From Nonomuraea candida (GTDB lineage: Bacteria; Actinomycetota; Actinomycetes; Streptosporangiales; Streptosporangiaceae): 64,000 nucleotides of DNA. Position 1 is the stretch's first letter, and each line of letters begins with the position of its first letter. This document shows positions 52,313-59,966 of this stretch, piece by piece. The translations under genes were made by a program, and so were the position numbers. The stretch lies in the NCBI RefSeq assembly GCF_000725485.1, contig NZ_JOAG01000048.1, positions 62,001-126,000 of the forward strand. The letters are read 5' to 3'. The notes beneath the pieces are model-generated. The model searched no databases and was not told the origin of the DNA. It saw only the letters and a program-made list of their open reading frames with translations.

Positions 52313-53409
52313 CCGCGCTCGCCCGCCCGCCCCGGGGCCAGGGCGCACACCCGGCAGTCCGGGTTCCTGGGCAGGGGCTGCCACTCGGGCACCAGCCCGG
52401 TGCGCAGATCCAGGGTGACGCGCCGGCCGGCCGCGCGGGGCGGCTCGTACCCGGTGAGGTAGCGCTGCGCCTCCAGGGCGAGCAGCGAGCCGACCTGCAT
52501 CGCCATCGGCCCGGTGAGCGGGTTGCTCAGCTTCATGTTCTCCACGATCCGGTACGCCACCGCGTCCGCGTCGTCCCCGGTCGGCCGGTCGGCGTAGTCG
52601 CAGGCCAGGCAGGCCGTGCGGCCGGGGTCCACGGACAGGTACATGAGCTGGCTGCGGTTGGCGCCCCCCAGCACGTACGGGACGCCGTTGCGCACCGCGG
52701 CCTCGTTCGCCCAGAGGTTGGCGTGCGGATGGCCGTCGAGGCCGCCCGCGACCAGATCCACGCCCTGGATGAGATCCTCCAGGTCCTCGGGCGCGGAGAC
52801 CCAGCGGTCGGCGGCGTGCACCTTGATGCGCGGGTCGTAGTCGCGCACCCACGCGGCGGCCCGCTCGGCCTTCGACAGCCCGATGTCGGCGTGGTGGTAG
52901 AGGAACTGCCGGGCGAAGTTGCGGGACTCGACGCGGTCCTGGTCGACCAGGGTCATCTCGCCGACCCCGAGACCGGCCAGGCACTGCACCAGGGAGGAGC
53001 CGCCGCCGCCGACCCCGAGCACGAGGACGTGCGCCCGGCTCAGCGGCCGGTGGAAGGCGGCCCGCTGCCGCTCCAGGCCGGCGTAGGTGCCGTAGAAGCT
53101 GAGGTTGGAGAAGTGCCGTTCGTCCTCGTCGGGGTCGCCGAGGGTACGGCCGTCGGCGTCCTCCACCAGGCCCAGGGAGTCGAGCCCGGTCAGGCCGCCG
53201 CTGACGTCCTGCTCCGAGAGCGGGATGCCGCGCCGCTGGAGCGAGACGCTCAGCTCGGCCGCGGTCTGCGGCGCCCGGCGCAGCTCGGCCAGCAGCGCGG
53301 CCACGTGCCCGTCGGGGTCGTCCAGGGTGATCGCCTCGCGAGCGTCGAAGACCACCAGGAGATCCTCGCCGATCGTCTCCCACTCGCATTCCTTCAACGC
53401 CACACGCAT
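52309..53409 (-). CDS. ThiF/E1-like adenylating enzyme with N-terminal winged-helix (RRE-like) domain
   Basis: 366 aa. Residues 20-95 look like a PqqD/RRE-type winged helix (HVAALLAELRRAPQTAAELSVSLQRRG, GLDSLGLVEDADG). From about residue 125 follows the E1 fold: VLVLGVGGGGSSLVQ (ATP loop), VDQDRVESRNFARQFLY (Arg/Gln of the adenylation site), LSKAERAAAWV (Lys) and DLVAGGLDG (Asp). Two CxxC pairs (CLAC, CRVC) should bind zinc. It lacks an obvious catalytic Cys for thioester formation, as in MccB, which adenylates a peptide C-terminus. GGAGG precedes the ATG. It lies between the peptide gene and the protease. Confidence 0.85.
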   Translation of the reverse strand: MRVALKECEWETIGEDLLVVFDAREAITLDDPDGHVAALLAELRRAPQTAAELSVSLQRRGIPLSEQDVSGGLTGLDSLGLVEDADGRTLGDPDEDERHFSNLSFYGTYAGLERQRAAFHRPLSRAHVLVLGVGGGGSSLVQCLAGLGVGEMTLVDQDRVESRNFARQFLYHHADIGLSKAERAAAWVRDYDPRIKVHAADRWVSAPEDLEDLIQGVDLVAGGLDGHPHANLWANEAAVRNGVPYVLGGANRSQLMYLSVDPGRTACLACDYADRPTGDDADAVAYRIVENMKLSNPLTGPMAMQVGSLLALEAQRYLTGYEPPRAAGRRVTLDLRTGLVPEWQPLPRNPDCRVCALAPGRAGERG

Positions 53410-53443
53410 CGTGCCTCCGCGCCAGCCGGTACATATGCCAGAA

Positions 53444-53478
53444 CCCGCGGGGAGGGGCGTGCCGCCCCTCCCCGCGGG
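53444..53478 (-). terminator. perfect 16-bp hairpin, probable attenuator
   Basis: CCCGCGGGGAGGGGCG at 53444-53459 pairs without mismatch with CGCCCCTCCCCGCGGG at 53463-53478 around a three-base loop. It lies 27 bases after the peptide stop and 35 before the ThiF-like start. No T-run follows, so partial termination or RNA-end protection is more likely than complete termination. Confidence 0.85.
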
Positions 53479-53504
53479 GGAAATCGTCAGGCGGTGTCAG
53501 AGCC

Positions 53505-53564
53505 TCACGTGGCGGGGTTCTGAGTAGCCTTGACGGACTCGACCTTCTTGACCTTGATCTCCAT
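53505..53564 (-). CDS. 19-residue putative RiPP precursor peptide
   Basis: A short gene encoding MEIKVKKVESVKATQNPAT, too small for ordinary gene callers. AGGAGG stands six bases before the ATG at 53564, a perfect ribosome-binding site, and the stop is TGA. The peptide has a basic/aliphatic leader-like front (IKVKKVESVK) and a short C-terminal TQNPAT that could be the core. Codon use is less G/C-biased at the end (GCT ACT). It is followed by the hairpin and then the ThiF-like enzyme and protease, the layout of a precursor made in excess over its enzymes. An in-frame ATG at 53579 would add five residues but lies before the ribosome-binding site. Confidence 0.75.
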   Translation of the reverse strand: MEIKVKKVESVKATQNPAT

Positions 53565-53625
53565 GATGTGCCTCCTCATGGTTCGTGTGGCGCCAGATGC
53601 CAACGTGACCAGAGTGCGGCCTGGT

Positions 53626-53654
53626 GCTGAAATAGCGCTGATTTTCCGCTGAAC
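53626..53654. promoter_or_regulatory. three 11-bp-spaced direct repeats, SARP-binding-site candidate
   Basis: GCTGA occurs at 53626, 53637 and 53648, exactly 11 bases apart (heptamers GCTGAAA, GCTGATT, GCTGAAC). Read on the minus strand, toward the peptide gene, they are GTTCAGC, AATCAGC and TTTCAGC. Heptamers repeated at 11-base intervals are the known binding sites of AfsR/DnrI-type SARP regulators, and such a gene lies next to it. Confidence 0.8.
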
Positions 53655-53684
53655 GTCCACTTAGGCTGCCAGCGGTGATCAAAT

Positions 53685-56588
53685 ATGACGATCACCGGGG
53701 AAGTCAGCGGCTTGGAGGCTTGGGACGAAGTGACCGTCGAGGGCGTGGAGTTCCGCCTGCTGGGGCCCGTGGGGGTGTGGCACGCCGGGCGGCGGCTGGG
53801 CCCGTCCACGCCGCAGCAGCGGACCATCCTGGCGATGCTGCTGCTCGAACCGGGACGGCCGGTGCCCGTGGCCCGGCTGGAGACCGCGCTGTGGGCGAGC
53901 GAGCCGCCCGGCTCCGCCCGCAACGCCGTCCAGGGGCACATCTCCCGGCTCCGCCGCCTGCTGGCCCCGTTCCCCGAGGCGGCGCTGACCACCTCGGCGC
54001 GCGGCTACTGCCTGACCGCCGGGCGCGACCGGATCGATCTGCACCGCTTCCGTGAGCTGGTCCGCGACGCCGGGGGAGAGGCGGACCCGGAACGCGCCGC
54101 CGGCCTGCTGTGCGCGGCCCTGGCGCTCTGGCAGGGCCCGCCCCTGGCGGACGCGGCGGGGCGGTGGCTGCCCGACGTCGTGGTGCCCGGCCTGGAGGAG
54201 GAGCGGCTGGCGGCGCTGGAACGGCGGGCCGCGCTCGACCTGCGGCAGGGACGGCACGAGGAGGTCGCGGCGGAGCTGGCGCCCCTGGTGGCGGAGAACC
54301 CGCTGCGGGAACGGCTGGTCGCCCTGCTGATGACGGCGCTGTCGCGCGGCGACCACCGGACGGAGGCGCTGGCCGTCTTCCGCGGCGCCCGGCGGCGCTT
54401 CGCCGAGGAGCTCGGCATCGAGCCGGGCGAGGAGCTGCAACGCCTGCACCAGGCGATCCTGGCCGGCCGCGACGAAACGCCGGCGACCCCCACGACCGCC
54501 GCCGCGAACGGTGAGACCGCCCCGGCGTACCTGGCCGTGCCGCGTCACCTTCCGCCGGACACCGAGCCGTTCACCGCCCGCGAGGAGGAACTGGCCGCCC
54601 TGGACCGGCTCACCGCCCCGGGGCCGGGGCCGGGGCCGCGGCAGGCGCCGCCGCCGTGCGTCGTCACCGGCACGGGCGGCGTCGGCAAGACCACCCTGGC
54701 CGTGCACTGGGCACACCGCGTCCGCGACCGCTTCCCCGACGGCCAGCTCTACGTCAACCTCCAGGGCTACGGGCCCACGCACGCCGCCCGGTCCCCGGCC
54801 GAGGCGGTGCGGCTGTTCCTGGACGCCCTGCACGTGCCGTCCGAGCTGATCCCCGCCACGCTGGAGGCGCAGGCCGGGCTCTACCGCAGCCTGCTGGCCG
54901 GGCGCCGCATGCTCATCCTGCTCGACAACGCCCTCGACTCCGACCAGGTGCGCCCGCTGCTGCCCAGCGCGCCCGGCTGCCTGGCGCTGATCACGAGCCG
55001 GGCCGAGCTGACCGGCCTGGTCGCCGCGGAGGGAGCCCGTACGCTGTCGCTGGGGCTGTTCTCGCCCGCCGAGTCCCGCGAGCTGCTGACGCGCCGGCTC
55101 GGGGCGGCCAAGGTGGGCGCCGAGCCGCAGGCGGTGGACGACATCGTGGCCCGGTGCGCGGGGCTGCCGCTGGCCCTGTCCATCGTGGCCGCCCGCGCCC
55201 AGGCCCGCCCGGCGTTCCCGCTGCGCGCGCTGATCACGGGGCTCGAAGGGGCGGACGGCCAGGACGAGCCGGAGGCGACCGGCGGCCTCGACGTCTTCGA
55301 CGGGGGCGACACCAGGACGAACATGCGTACCGTCTTGTCGTGGTCCTACCGGGCGCTCAGCCCGGAGGCCGCGCGCCTGTTCCGGCTGCGGGGCCTGTTA
55401 CCCGCGCCGGAGATCTCCGCCGCGGCCGCCGCCAGCCTGGCCGGGGTCCCCGTGCGCGAGGCCCGCCGCCTGCTCACCGAGCTGACCCGCGCGAACCTGG
55501 CGGCCGAGCCCGCACCCGGCCGGTACGGCTGGCACGACCTGCTCCGCGCGTACGCCGAGGAGCTGACGCTCCTGCACGACTCCGCGGACGAGCGGCGCGA
55601 GGCCCTGCACCGGCTGCTCGACCACTACCTGCACAGCGCCCACCTCGGCGAGGGGCTGCTGGAGCTGCTGCACCGCGTCCCCCTCACCCTGGCCAGGCCG
55701 CGGCCCGGCGTGGTCGTGGCCCGCATCGCCGACCGCGCGCAGAGCCTGGCCTGGTTCGGCCGCGAGCACCGGACGCTGCTGGCGGCGATCCGGCACGCCG
55801 CGCGCACCGGGTTCGACACGCACGCCTGGCAGCTCGCCTGCGCCTGCTGGGGCTTCCTGTCCCAGGAGGGCCGCTCCGACGACCAGGCGGCGATGTACCG
55901 GATCGCGCTGGAGGCCGCCGAGCGGCTGGCCGACCCGGCCGCGCAGGCGCACGTCCGCGTCGGGCTCGCGCAGGCTCTCATCCGCCTCGGCCGGGACGAG
56001 ACGAGCGGCGCCCACCTGCGGCAGGCCCTCGGCCTGTTCCGCACGCTCGGCGACCCGGTCGGGCAGGGCGTCTGCCTCACGTACCTCAGCCTGCTGGAGG
56101 ATCGCCAGGGCCGGTACGCCGAGGGCCTGGCGCTGAGCGAGGAGGCGCTGCGGCTGCACCGCGCGGCCGGCGACCGCGCGGGCGAGGGCCGGGTGCTCAA
56201 CAACGTCGGCTGGTTCCACGCCCGGCTCGGCGCGTACGGGGAGGCGCTGCGCCGCTGCGAGGAGGCCCTGCTCATCCACCGCGAGCTGGACGACAGGCCG
56301 GGCGAGTCGGCCACCCTCGACAGCATGGGCTACATCCACCACCTGCTCGGCCAGTACGACGAGGCGATCGCCTATTACCTGCGGTCGTTGTCGTGGCGGG
56401 GCGGCAAGCGCGCGCTGGGCGCCCGGACGTTGCGGCGGCTGGGGGAGGCCCAGGTGGCGGCGGGCCAGGTGGCGGAAGGGCGGCAGACCCTGGGACGCGC
56501 CCTCGACCTGATCGCCGAGCTGGCCCCGGGCGACGCCGACGCCCTCCGCGCCAGAATCCACGGACTCGGCGAACACCCCCCGCGATGA
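53685..56588 (+). CDS. SARP regulator with NB-ARC and TPR domains (AfsR type)
   Basis: 967 aa. Residues 18-110 are an OmpR-like winged helix (VEFRLLGPVGVWHAGRRL...NAVQGHISRLRRLL). A bacterial transcriptional activation domain follows to about 265. VTGTGGVGKTTLAVHWAHRVRDRFPDG is the P-loop of an NB-ARC ATPase (about 325-650), and the rest is TPR repeats (GRYAEGLALSEEALRLHRAAGDRAGEGRVLNNVG and three more). The start is uncertain: ATG 53685 has no ribosome-binding site, while GTG 53730 (GGGA nearby) or GTG 53745 (VEFRLLGP, the usual family start) are good alternatives. It diverges from the peptide gene across 11-base-spaced repeats, so it is the likely activator of the RiPP operon. Confidence 0.9.
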   Translation: MTITGEVSGLEAWDEVTVEGVEFRLLGPVGVWHAGRRLGPSTPQQRTILAMLLLEPGRPVPVARLETALWASEPPGSARNAVQGHISRLRRLLAPFPEAALTTSARGYCLTAGRDRIDLHRFRELVRDAGGEADPERAAGLLCAALALWQGPPLADAAGRWLPDVVVPGLEEERLAALERRAALDLRQGRHEEVAAELAPLVAENPLRERLVALLMTALSRGDHRTEALAVFRGARRRFAEELGIEPGEELQRLHQAILAGRDETPATPTTAAANGETAPAYLAVPRHLPPDTEPFTAREEELAALDRLTAPGPGPGPRQAPPPCVVTGTGGVGKTTLAVHWAHRVRDRFPDGQLYVNLQGYGPTHAARSPAEAVRLFLDALHVPSELIPATLEAQAGLYRSLLAGRRMLILLDNALDSDQVRPLLPSAPGCLALITSRAELTGLVAAEGARTLSLGLFSPAESRELLTRRLGAAKVGAEPQAVDDIVARCAGLPLALSIVAARAQARPAFPLRALITGLEGADGQDEPEATGGLDVFDGGDTRTNMRTVLSWSYRALSPEAARLFRLRGLLPAPEISAAAAASLAGVPVREARRLLTELTRANLAAEPAPGRYGWHDLLRAYAEELTLLHDSADERREALHRLLDHYLHSAHLGEGLLELLHRVPLTLARPRPGVVVARIADRAQSLAWFGREHRTLLAAIRHAARTGFDTHAWQLACACWGFLSQEGRSDDQAAMYRIALEAAERLADPAAQAHVRVGLAQALIRLGRDETSGAHLRQALGLFRTLGDPVGQGVCLTYLSLLEDRQGRYAEGLALSEEALRLHRAAGDRAGEGRVLNNVGWFHARLGAYGEALRRCEEALLIHRELDDRPGESATLDSMGYIHHLLGQYDEAIAYYLRSLSWRGGKRALGARTLRRLGEAQVAAGQVAEGRQTLGRALDLIAELAPGDADALRARIHGLGEHPPR

Positions 56589-56828
56589 CCCCGGCCCCAC
56601 CACACGGCCGGCCACCGCAGGCCCGCCCTCCCGAACCTCTCCCCGCCCCGACCCCCGAGCCTGCCGGTCGGCCGGCCCGCCGGGACCGGCTCCGCGCCGG
56701 CCGGACGCACGGCCGTGCCTGTGGTGATGGTGTTGTCACTGTGACGTCAGGGGCTGTTCTCATCTTGGCGTGATTACTTTGCGCATGCGATCGCAAACCC
56801 TCCGTAGTCATTGCGTGAAAGGATCTCC
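56589..56828. other. intergenic region with inverted repeat
   Basis: 240 bases without a gene. The first part is proline-codon-like G/C-rich sequence without coding signal. Near the next gene, TTTGCG at 56778-56783 and CGCAAA at 56792-56797 form inverted arms around CATGCGAT in an A/T-richer context. This is a probable operator/promoter zone for the secreted protein. Confidence 0.4.
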
Positions 56829-57263
56829 ATGCGCCGTACCCTCACCAGGATCCTCGCAGCTCTCGTCGCCGCCGCGACGCTCGGCGTCGTGGCGCCCGCG
56901 CCCGCCCAGGCGGCAAGTCCGGCCTACTTCGTGATCACCGACATCACCCGCGAGCAGTTCGTCGTCCAGCTCACCGACCCCGGCAAGATCCAGCATGCTC
57001 GCGACCTGCTCAGCGGCACCACCACGGACCGGCCCCACGTGTACGGGCGCATCGCCAAGGCCCCGGCCTCCTACAACCCGCGCTGGAGCTACCACCTGCG
57101 GGCCGACACGGTCGACTTCTTCGACGTCGCGATCGAGGTCTGCGACGCGACCATCCCGTACGTCGAGGATCACCTGGACGAGGCCGGTGGGGCGTTCCTG
57201 CCCGGCCTGATCTGGTGCCCCTGGACGTCCCGGCTCATCCGCGAGCTACCCGCCGCGTCCTGA
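56829..57263 (+). CDS. secreted BP74-like domain protein
   Basis: 144 aa. A Sec signal (residues 1-34, RRTLTRILAALVAAATLGVVAPAPAQAA) precedes a domain of about 105 residues: YFVITDITREQFVVQLTDPGKIQHARDLLSG, then HVYGRIAKAPASYNPRWSYHL and FFDVAIEVCDATIPYVEDHLDEAGG. This resembles the BP74 N-terminal domain first named from a Dictyostelium calmodulin-binding protein and found in secreted bacterial proteins; its function is unknown. Two Cys remain in the mature part. GAAAGGA precedes the ATG. Confidence 0.8.
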   Translation: MRRTLTRILAALVAAATLGVVAPAPAQAASPAYFVITDITREQFVVQLTDPGKIQHARDLLSGTTTDRPHVYGRIAKAPASYNPRWSYHLRADTVDFFDVAIEVCDATIPYVEDHLDEAGGAFLPGLIWCPWTSRLIRELPAAS

Positions 57264-57277
57264 CGCCGTCCGCCGTC

Positions 57278-57308
57278 GCGGCCCCCGGAGCACCGCTCCG
57301 GGGGCCGC
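57278..57308. terminator. strong bidirectional hairpin
   Basis: GCGGCCCCCGGAGC at 57278-57291 pairs perfectly with GCTCCGGGGGCCGC at 57295-57308 around a three-base loop, between two convergent genes. Confidence 0.85.
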
Positions 57309-57361
57309 CCCCATTCCGAAAACCGGCCGGCCGGCTGTGCCGGTGAGGCGCCGCGGCGGTG

Positions 57362-58258
57362 TCAGGCGGCCCGGGTGGTCGCCGGCGTCCGGGCCAGGAA
57401 CGGCAGGACCACCTCGGCCATCTCCTCGGGCACCTCCTCGGCGAGGTCGTGGCCGGCGTCGAAGACGTGGCCGGTGACGTCGTCGGCCATGATCCGCATC
57501 TGCGACTCGTTGCGGTCGCCGATGAAGGCGGAACCGCCGAGCGTCAGCACCGGGATGTCGAGCTTGCGCCGCGCCGCCTGCCGGTTCTGCTCGGCGTCGA
57601 CGAGCATCGCCCGGTAGATCGAGAGCATCGCGCGGATGCCGCCGGGCATGGAGTAGCAGCGCACGTACTCGTCGATCGCGTCGGGGGTCGCGCTGTCCGG
57701 GCGGCTGCGCTCGAACTTGATCATGTACGTGATCAGCTCCCGCTCGTGTCCGGCGATCAGCATCTCCGGCACGTCCGGCTGGAAGTAGAAGCCCAGGTGC
57801 CACAGGTGCATGCCGCTGGAGACGTTCTCGGCGGTGAGCGCGGTGTGGTCCTCGAAGCCGAACCCGGGGAACAGCGCCTCGGCGAACACGAGGGCGGTGA
57901 CGCGGTCGCGGTGGCGGGCGGCGAGCTGGTAGCCGATCACCGCTCCCCAGTCCTCGCCGATCACGGCGTAGCTCTCGTGGCCCAGACCGCTCATCAGCGC
58001 GGCGATGTCGTCGCTCATCGTCGCGGAGTCGTATCCGTCCGCGGGCCGGGCGGAGTCGCCGAGACCGCGCAGGTCGGGGACCACGACGGTGTACTGGGGC
58101 GTCAGCTTGGGGACGAGGTGCCGCCAGTGGTAGCCGGTCTTGGGGACGCCGTGCAGCAGCACCACCGCCGGCCCGGACCCGGCCGTGCGATAGTGCAGGC
58201 TCGTCCCGTTGACGGCGGCGCGGCCGGTGCGGACGGGGGTCCCCTCGTGGTCGAACAT
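57362..58258 (-). CDS. alpha/beta hydrolase, epoxide-hydrolase-like
   Basis: 298 aa. VVLLHGVPKTGYHWRHLVPKL (oxyanion HGxP), VVPDLRGLGDSARP, the nucleophile elbow VIGEDWGAVIGYQLA (GxDWG, Asp nucleophile) and the C-terminal FDAGHDLAEEVPEEMA (His) are the signatures of soluble epoxide hydrolases/haloalkane-dehalogenase relatives. AAGGAG precedes the ATG at 58258. It follows a TetR gene by 50 bases on the same strand and is probably its target. Confidence 0.9.
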   Translation of the reverse strand: MFDHEGTPVRTGRAAVNGTSLHYRTAGSGPAVVLLHGVPKTGYHWRHLVPKLTPQYTVVVPDLRGLGDSARPADGYDSATMSDDIAALMSGLGHESYAVIGEDWGAVIGYQLAARHRDRVTALVFAEALFPGFGFEDHTALTAENVSSGMHLWHLGFYFQPDVPEMLIAGHERELITYMIKFERSRPDSATPDAIDEYVRCYSMPGGIRAMLSIYRAMLVDAEQNRQAARRKLDIPVLTLGGSAFIGDRNESQMRIMADDVTGHVFDAGHDLAEEVPEEMAEVVLPFLARTPATTRAA

Positions 58259-58308
58259 CGGAAGCTCCTTATTGTGGATCGCTTGATACAGATTTCGGGC
58301 AGGAAAGC

Positions 58309-58887
58309 TCAGTCGAGGGTGGCGAGCGCCACCTCCACGAGCGACTCGAGGGCGCGGGCGTCCGGCGTGATCTTCGCGGACACCAGCAGGCCGTTGAGAA
58401 AGGTGACGAGGAACGCGGCGAGCGTGTGCGGGTCGTGCCGCGCGGCGATCTCGCCGCGCTCCGCCGCGACCCGCAGCACCTCGGCGATCGCGTCCCGGGC
58501 GGCGTCCTGCATGTCGCGCACGATGCGCCCGGTCGCGGAGTCCTCCGGCAGGCGCTCGCACGCGGCGTTGACCGCCAGGCAGCCCCGGCCTTCGTGCTCG
58601 GCGGCGATGCGGACCCGCTGGGCCAGCATCATACGGATCGCCGAACGGGCGTCCGTCCCCTCCTCCAGGCTGCGCAGGGCGGCCGCCGCGAGCGTGCTGC
58701 GGTAGTGCTCCAGCGCGGCCCTGTAGAGGCCGTCCTTGTCGCCGAACGCCGCGTACAGGGATCCCTGTCCGATCCCCAGCAGCTGCGTCAGGTCGCGGAC
58801 GGTGGTCGCCTCGTAGCCGCGCGTCCAGAACAGCTCCATGGCGCGGCTCACCGCCGCCTCGGTGTCGAACTCCCGGGTCCTTGCCAT
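58309..58887 (-). CDS. TetR-family transcriptional regulator
   Basis: 192 aa. EFDTEAAVSRAMELFWTRGYEATTVRDLTQLLGIGQGSLYAAFGDKDGLY is the TetR helix-turn-helix, of the AcrR/TetR_C_16-like branch with FWTRGYEAT. GRGCLAVNAACE is the usual first part of the ligand domain. ATG 58887 has GTAGGAG upstream; the frame is open further but lacks a ribosome-binding site. It is the first gene of a unit with the epoxide-hydrolase-like enzyme. Confidence 0.9.
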   Translation of the reverse strand: MARTREFDTEAAVSRAMELFWTRGYEATTVRDLTQLLGIGQGSLYAAFGDKDGLYRAALEHYRSTLAAAALRSLEEGTDARSAIRMMLAQRVRIAAEHEGRGCLAVNAACERLPEDSATGRIVRDMQDAARDAIAEVLRVAAERGEIAARHDPHTLAAFLVTFLNGLLVSAKITPDARALESLVEVALATLD

Positions 58888-58965
58888 GGCTCCTACCGTA
58901 GCGTATCTGGATCGTACGTTCAAGAAAGCGCCGCCGGCGACGTTCCGCGACGTGCAGGCTTCGCG

Positions 58966-59892
58966 TCAGCGTGTGGGCGGGGCGAGCGTGAGGGTGCCGC
59001 TGCCGGTGTCGAGCTCGGCCGCCGTGCCGAGCGGAACGGCGTGCGGATCCGGGCCGTGCCCCACCTCGAGGCCGCCGAGTACGGGGATGCCGAGCGGGGT
59101 GAGCCGGTCGCGAAGGACGTCGATGAGGTTCCAGCCGCGGTCGGTGTAGTCCTCGAAGCCGGGGAACCGCCCCAGGGCGACTCCCCGGAGGCCGTGGAGG
59201 GCGCGGGCGCGGATCAGCTGGGTGAGCTGCCGGTCGATCTGCCCGAGCCCGACCGTCCGTTCGGCCTCGATCAGCAGGATCGCCCCGTCGAGGTCCGGCA
59301 GCCCGGCGCCGACCATGCCGGCCAGCGCGCCCAGCGACCCGCCCAGCAGGTGGCCGCGGGCGCGACCCGGCACCTCGGCGGCGACCGAGAGCAGCCCCGG
59401 ATTGCGATGGTGCGTCACGGGTTCGGCGCTCGTCAGCAGACGATGTACGGTCGCGGCCGCGTTCGGGCCGACCAGGCAGCCGTGGATGCCGGGGACCCGG
59501 CACTGACGCCAGAGGGCCAGGTGCAGGTAGGTGATGTCGCTGAATCCCACCAGCGGTTTCGGGTCCGCGCGGATGGCCCCGAAGTCGAGCCCGTCCAGGA
59601 TGCGGTAGGCCCCCGCCCCGCCTCGCGTCGTGATGACCGCCCGGACCTCGGGGTCGGCGAAGGCGGCGTTGAGGTCGGCGAGCCGGTCGGCGTCGTGTCC
59701 GGCCAGGTAGCCGCGCTGGTCCAGGACGTGCTCACCCACCTTGACCCGCAACCCCCAGCCGGTCAGAAGCCGGGCGAGGTCCTCGACCGCGGTGGCGTCG
59801 GGGAAGCTGGCCGGAGAGACGAGAGCGACATGGTCGCCCCTCTGCAGCCGCGGCCAGGAGCGCTCTGAGAGCTCATGCGATGCAGTCATCAT
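58966..59892 (-). CDS. LD-carboxypeptidase family (S66) protein
   Basis: 308 aa. VALVSPASFPDATAVEDLARLL opens the fold. GYLAGHDADRLADLNAAFADPEVRAVITTRGGAGAYRIL, then LVGFSDITYLHLALW with the nucleophile Ser of GFSD, and the C-terminal Glu/His region (LIEAERTVGLGQIDRQL; GLEVGHGPDPHAVPLG) match S66 peptidases. They remove D-Ala from murein tetrapeptides during recycling, or cleave microcin-type adenylates (MccF). The start is one of two ATGs at 59892/59889 after AGGG. No signal peptide, so cytoplasmic. Confidence 0.88.
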   Translation of the reverse strand: MMTASHELSERSWPRLQRGDHVALVSPASFPDATAVEDLARLLTGWGLRVKVGEHVLDQRGYLAGHDADRLADLNAAFADPEVRAVITTRGGAGAYRILDGLDFGAIRADPKPLVGFSDITYLHLALWRQCRVPGIHGCLVGPNAAATVHRLLTSAEPVTHHRNPGLLSVAAEVPGRARGHLLGGSLGALAGMVGAGLPDLDGAILLIEAERTVGLGQIDRQLTQLIRARALHGLRGVALGRFPGFEDYTDRGWNLIDVLRDRLTPLGIPVLGGLEVGHGPDPHAVPLGTAAELDTGSGTLTLAPPTR

Positions 59893-59966
59893 CGATGCCC
59901 TATATCCCTGTTTCACGGGCGTCTCAACCGCGCGACCGCGCCCGGTGGCCTCGTCGATGGTGGGGC

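Noticed and set aside
53577..53579. Earlier in-frame ATG giving a 24-residue peptide
   Set aside because: It lies upstream of the AGGAGG, which is ideally spaced for the ATG at 53564.
58966..59892. LD-carboxypeptidase-like protein as MccF-type immunity to the RiPP
   Set aside because: Attractive because S66 proteins can cleave microcin-C-type adenylates, but it lies 5 kb away, separated by regulators, and no residue I can see distinguishes it from ordinary recycling enzymes.
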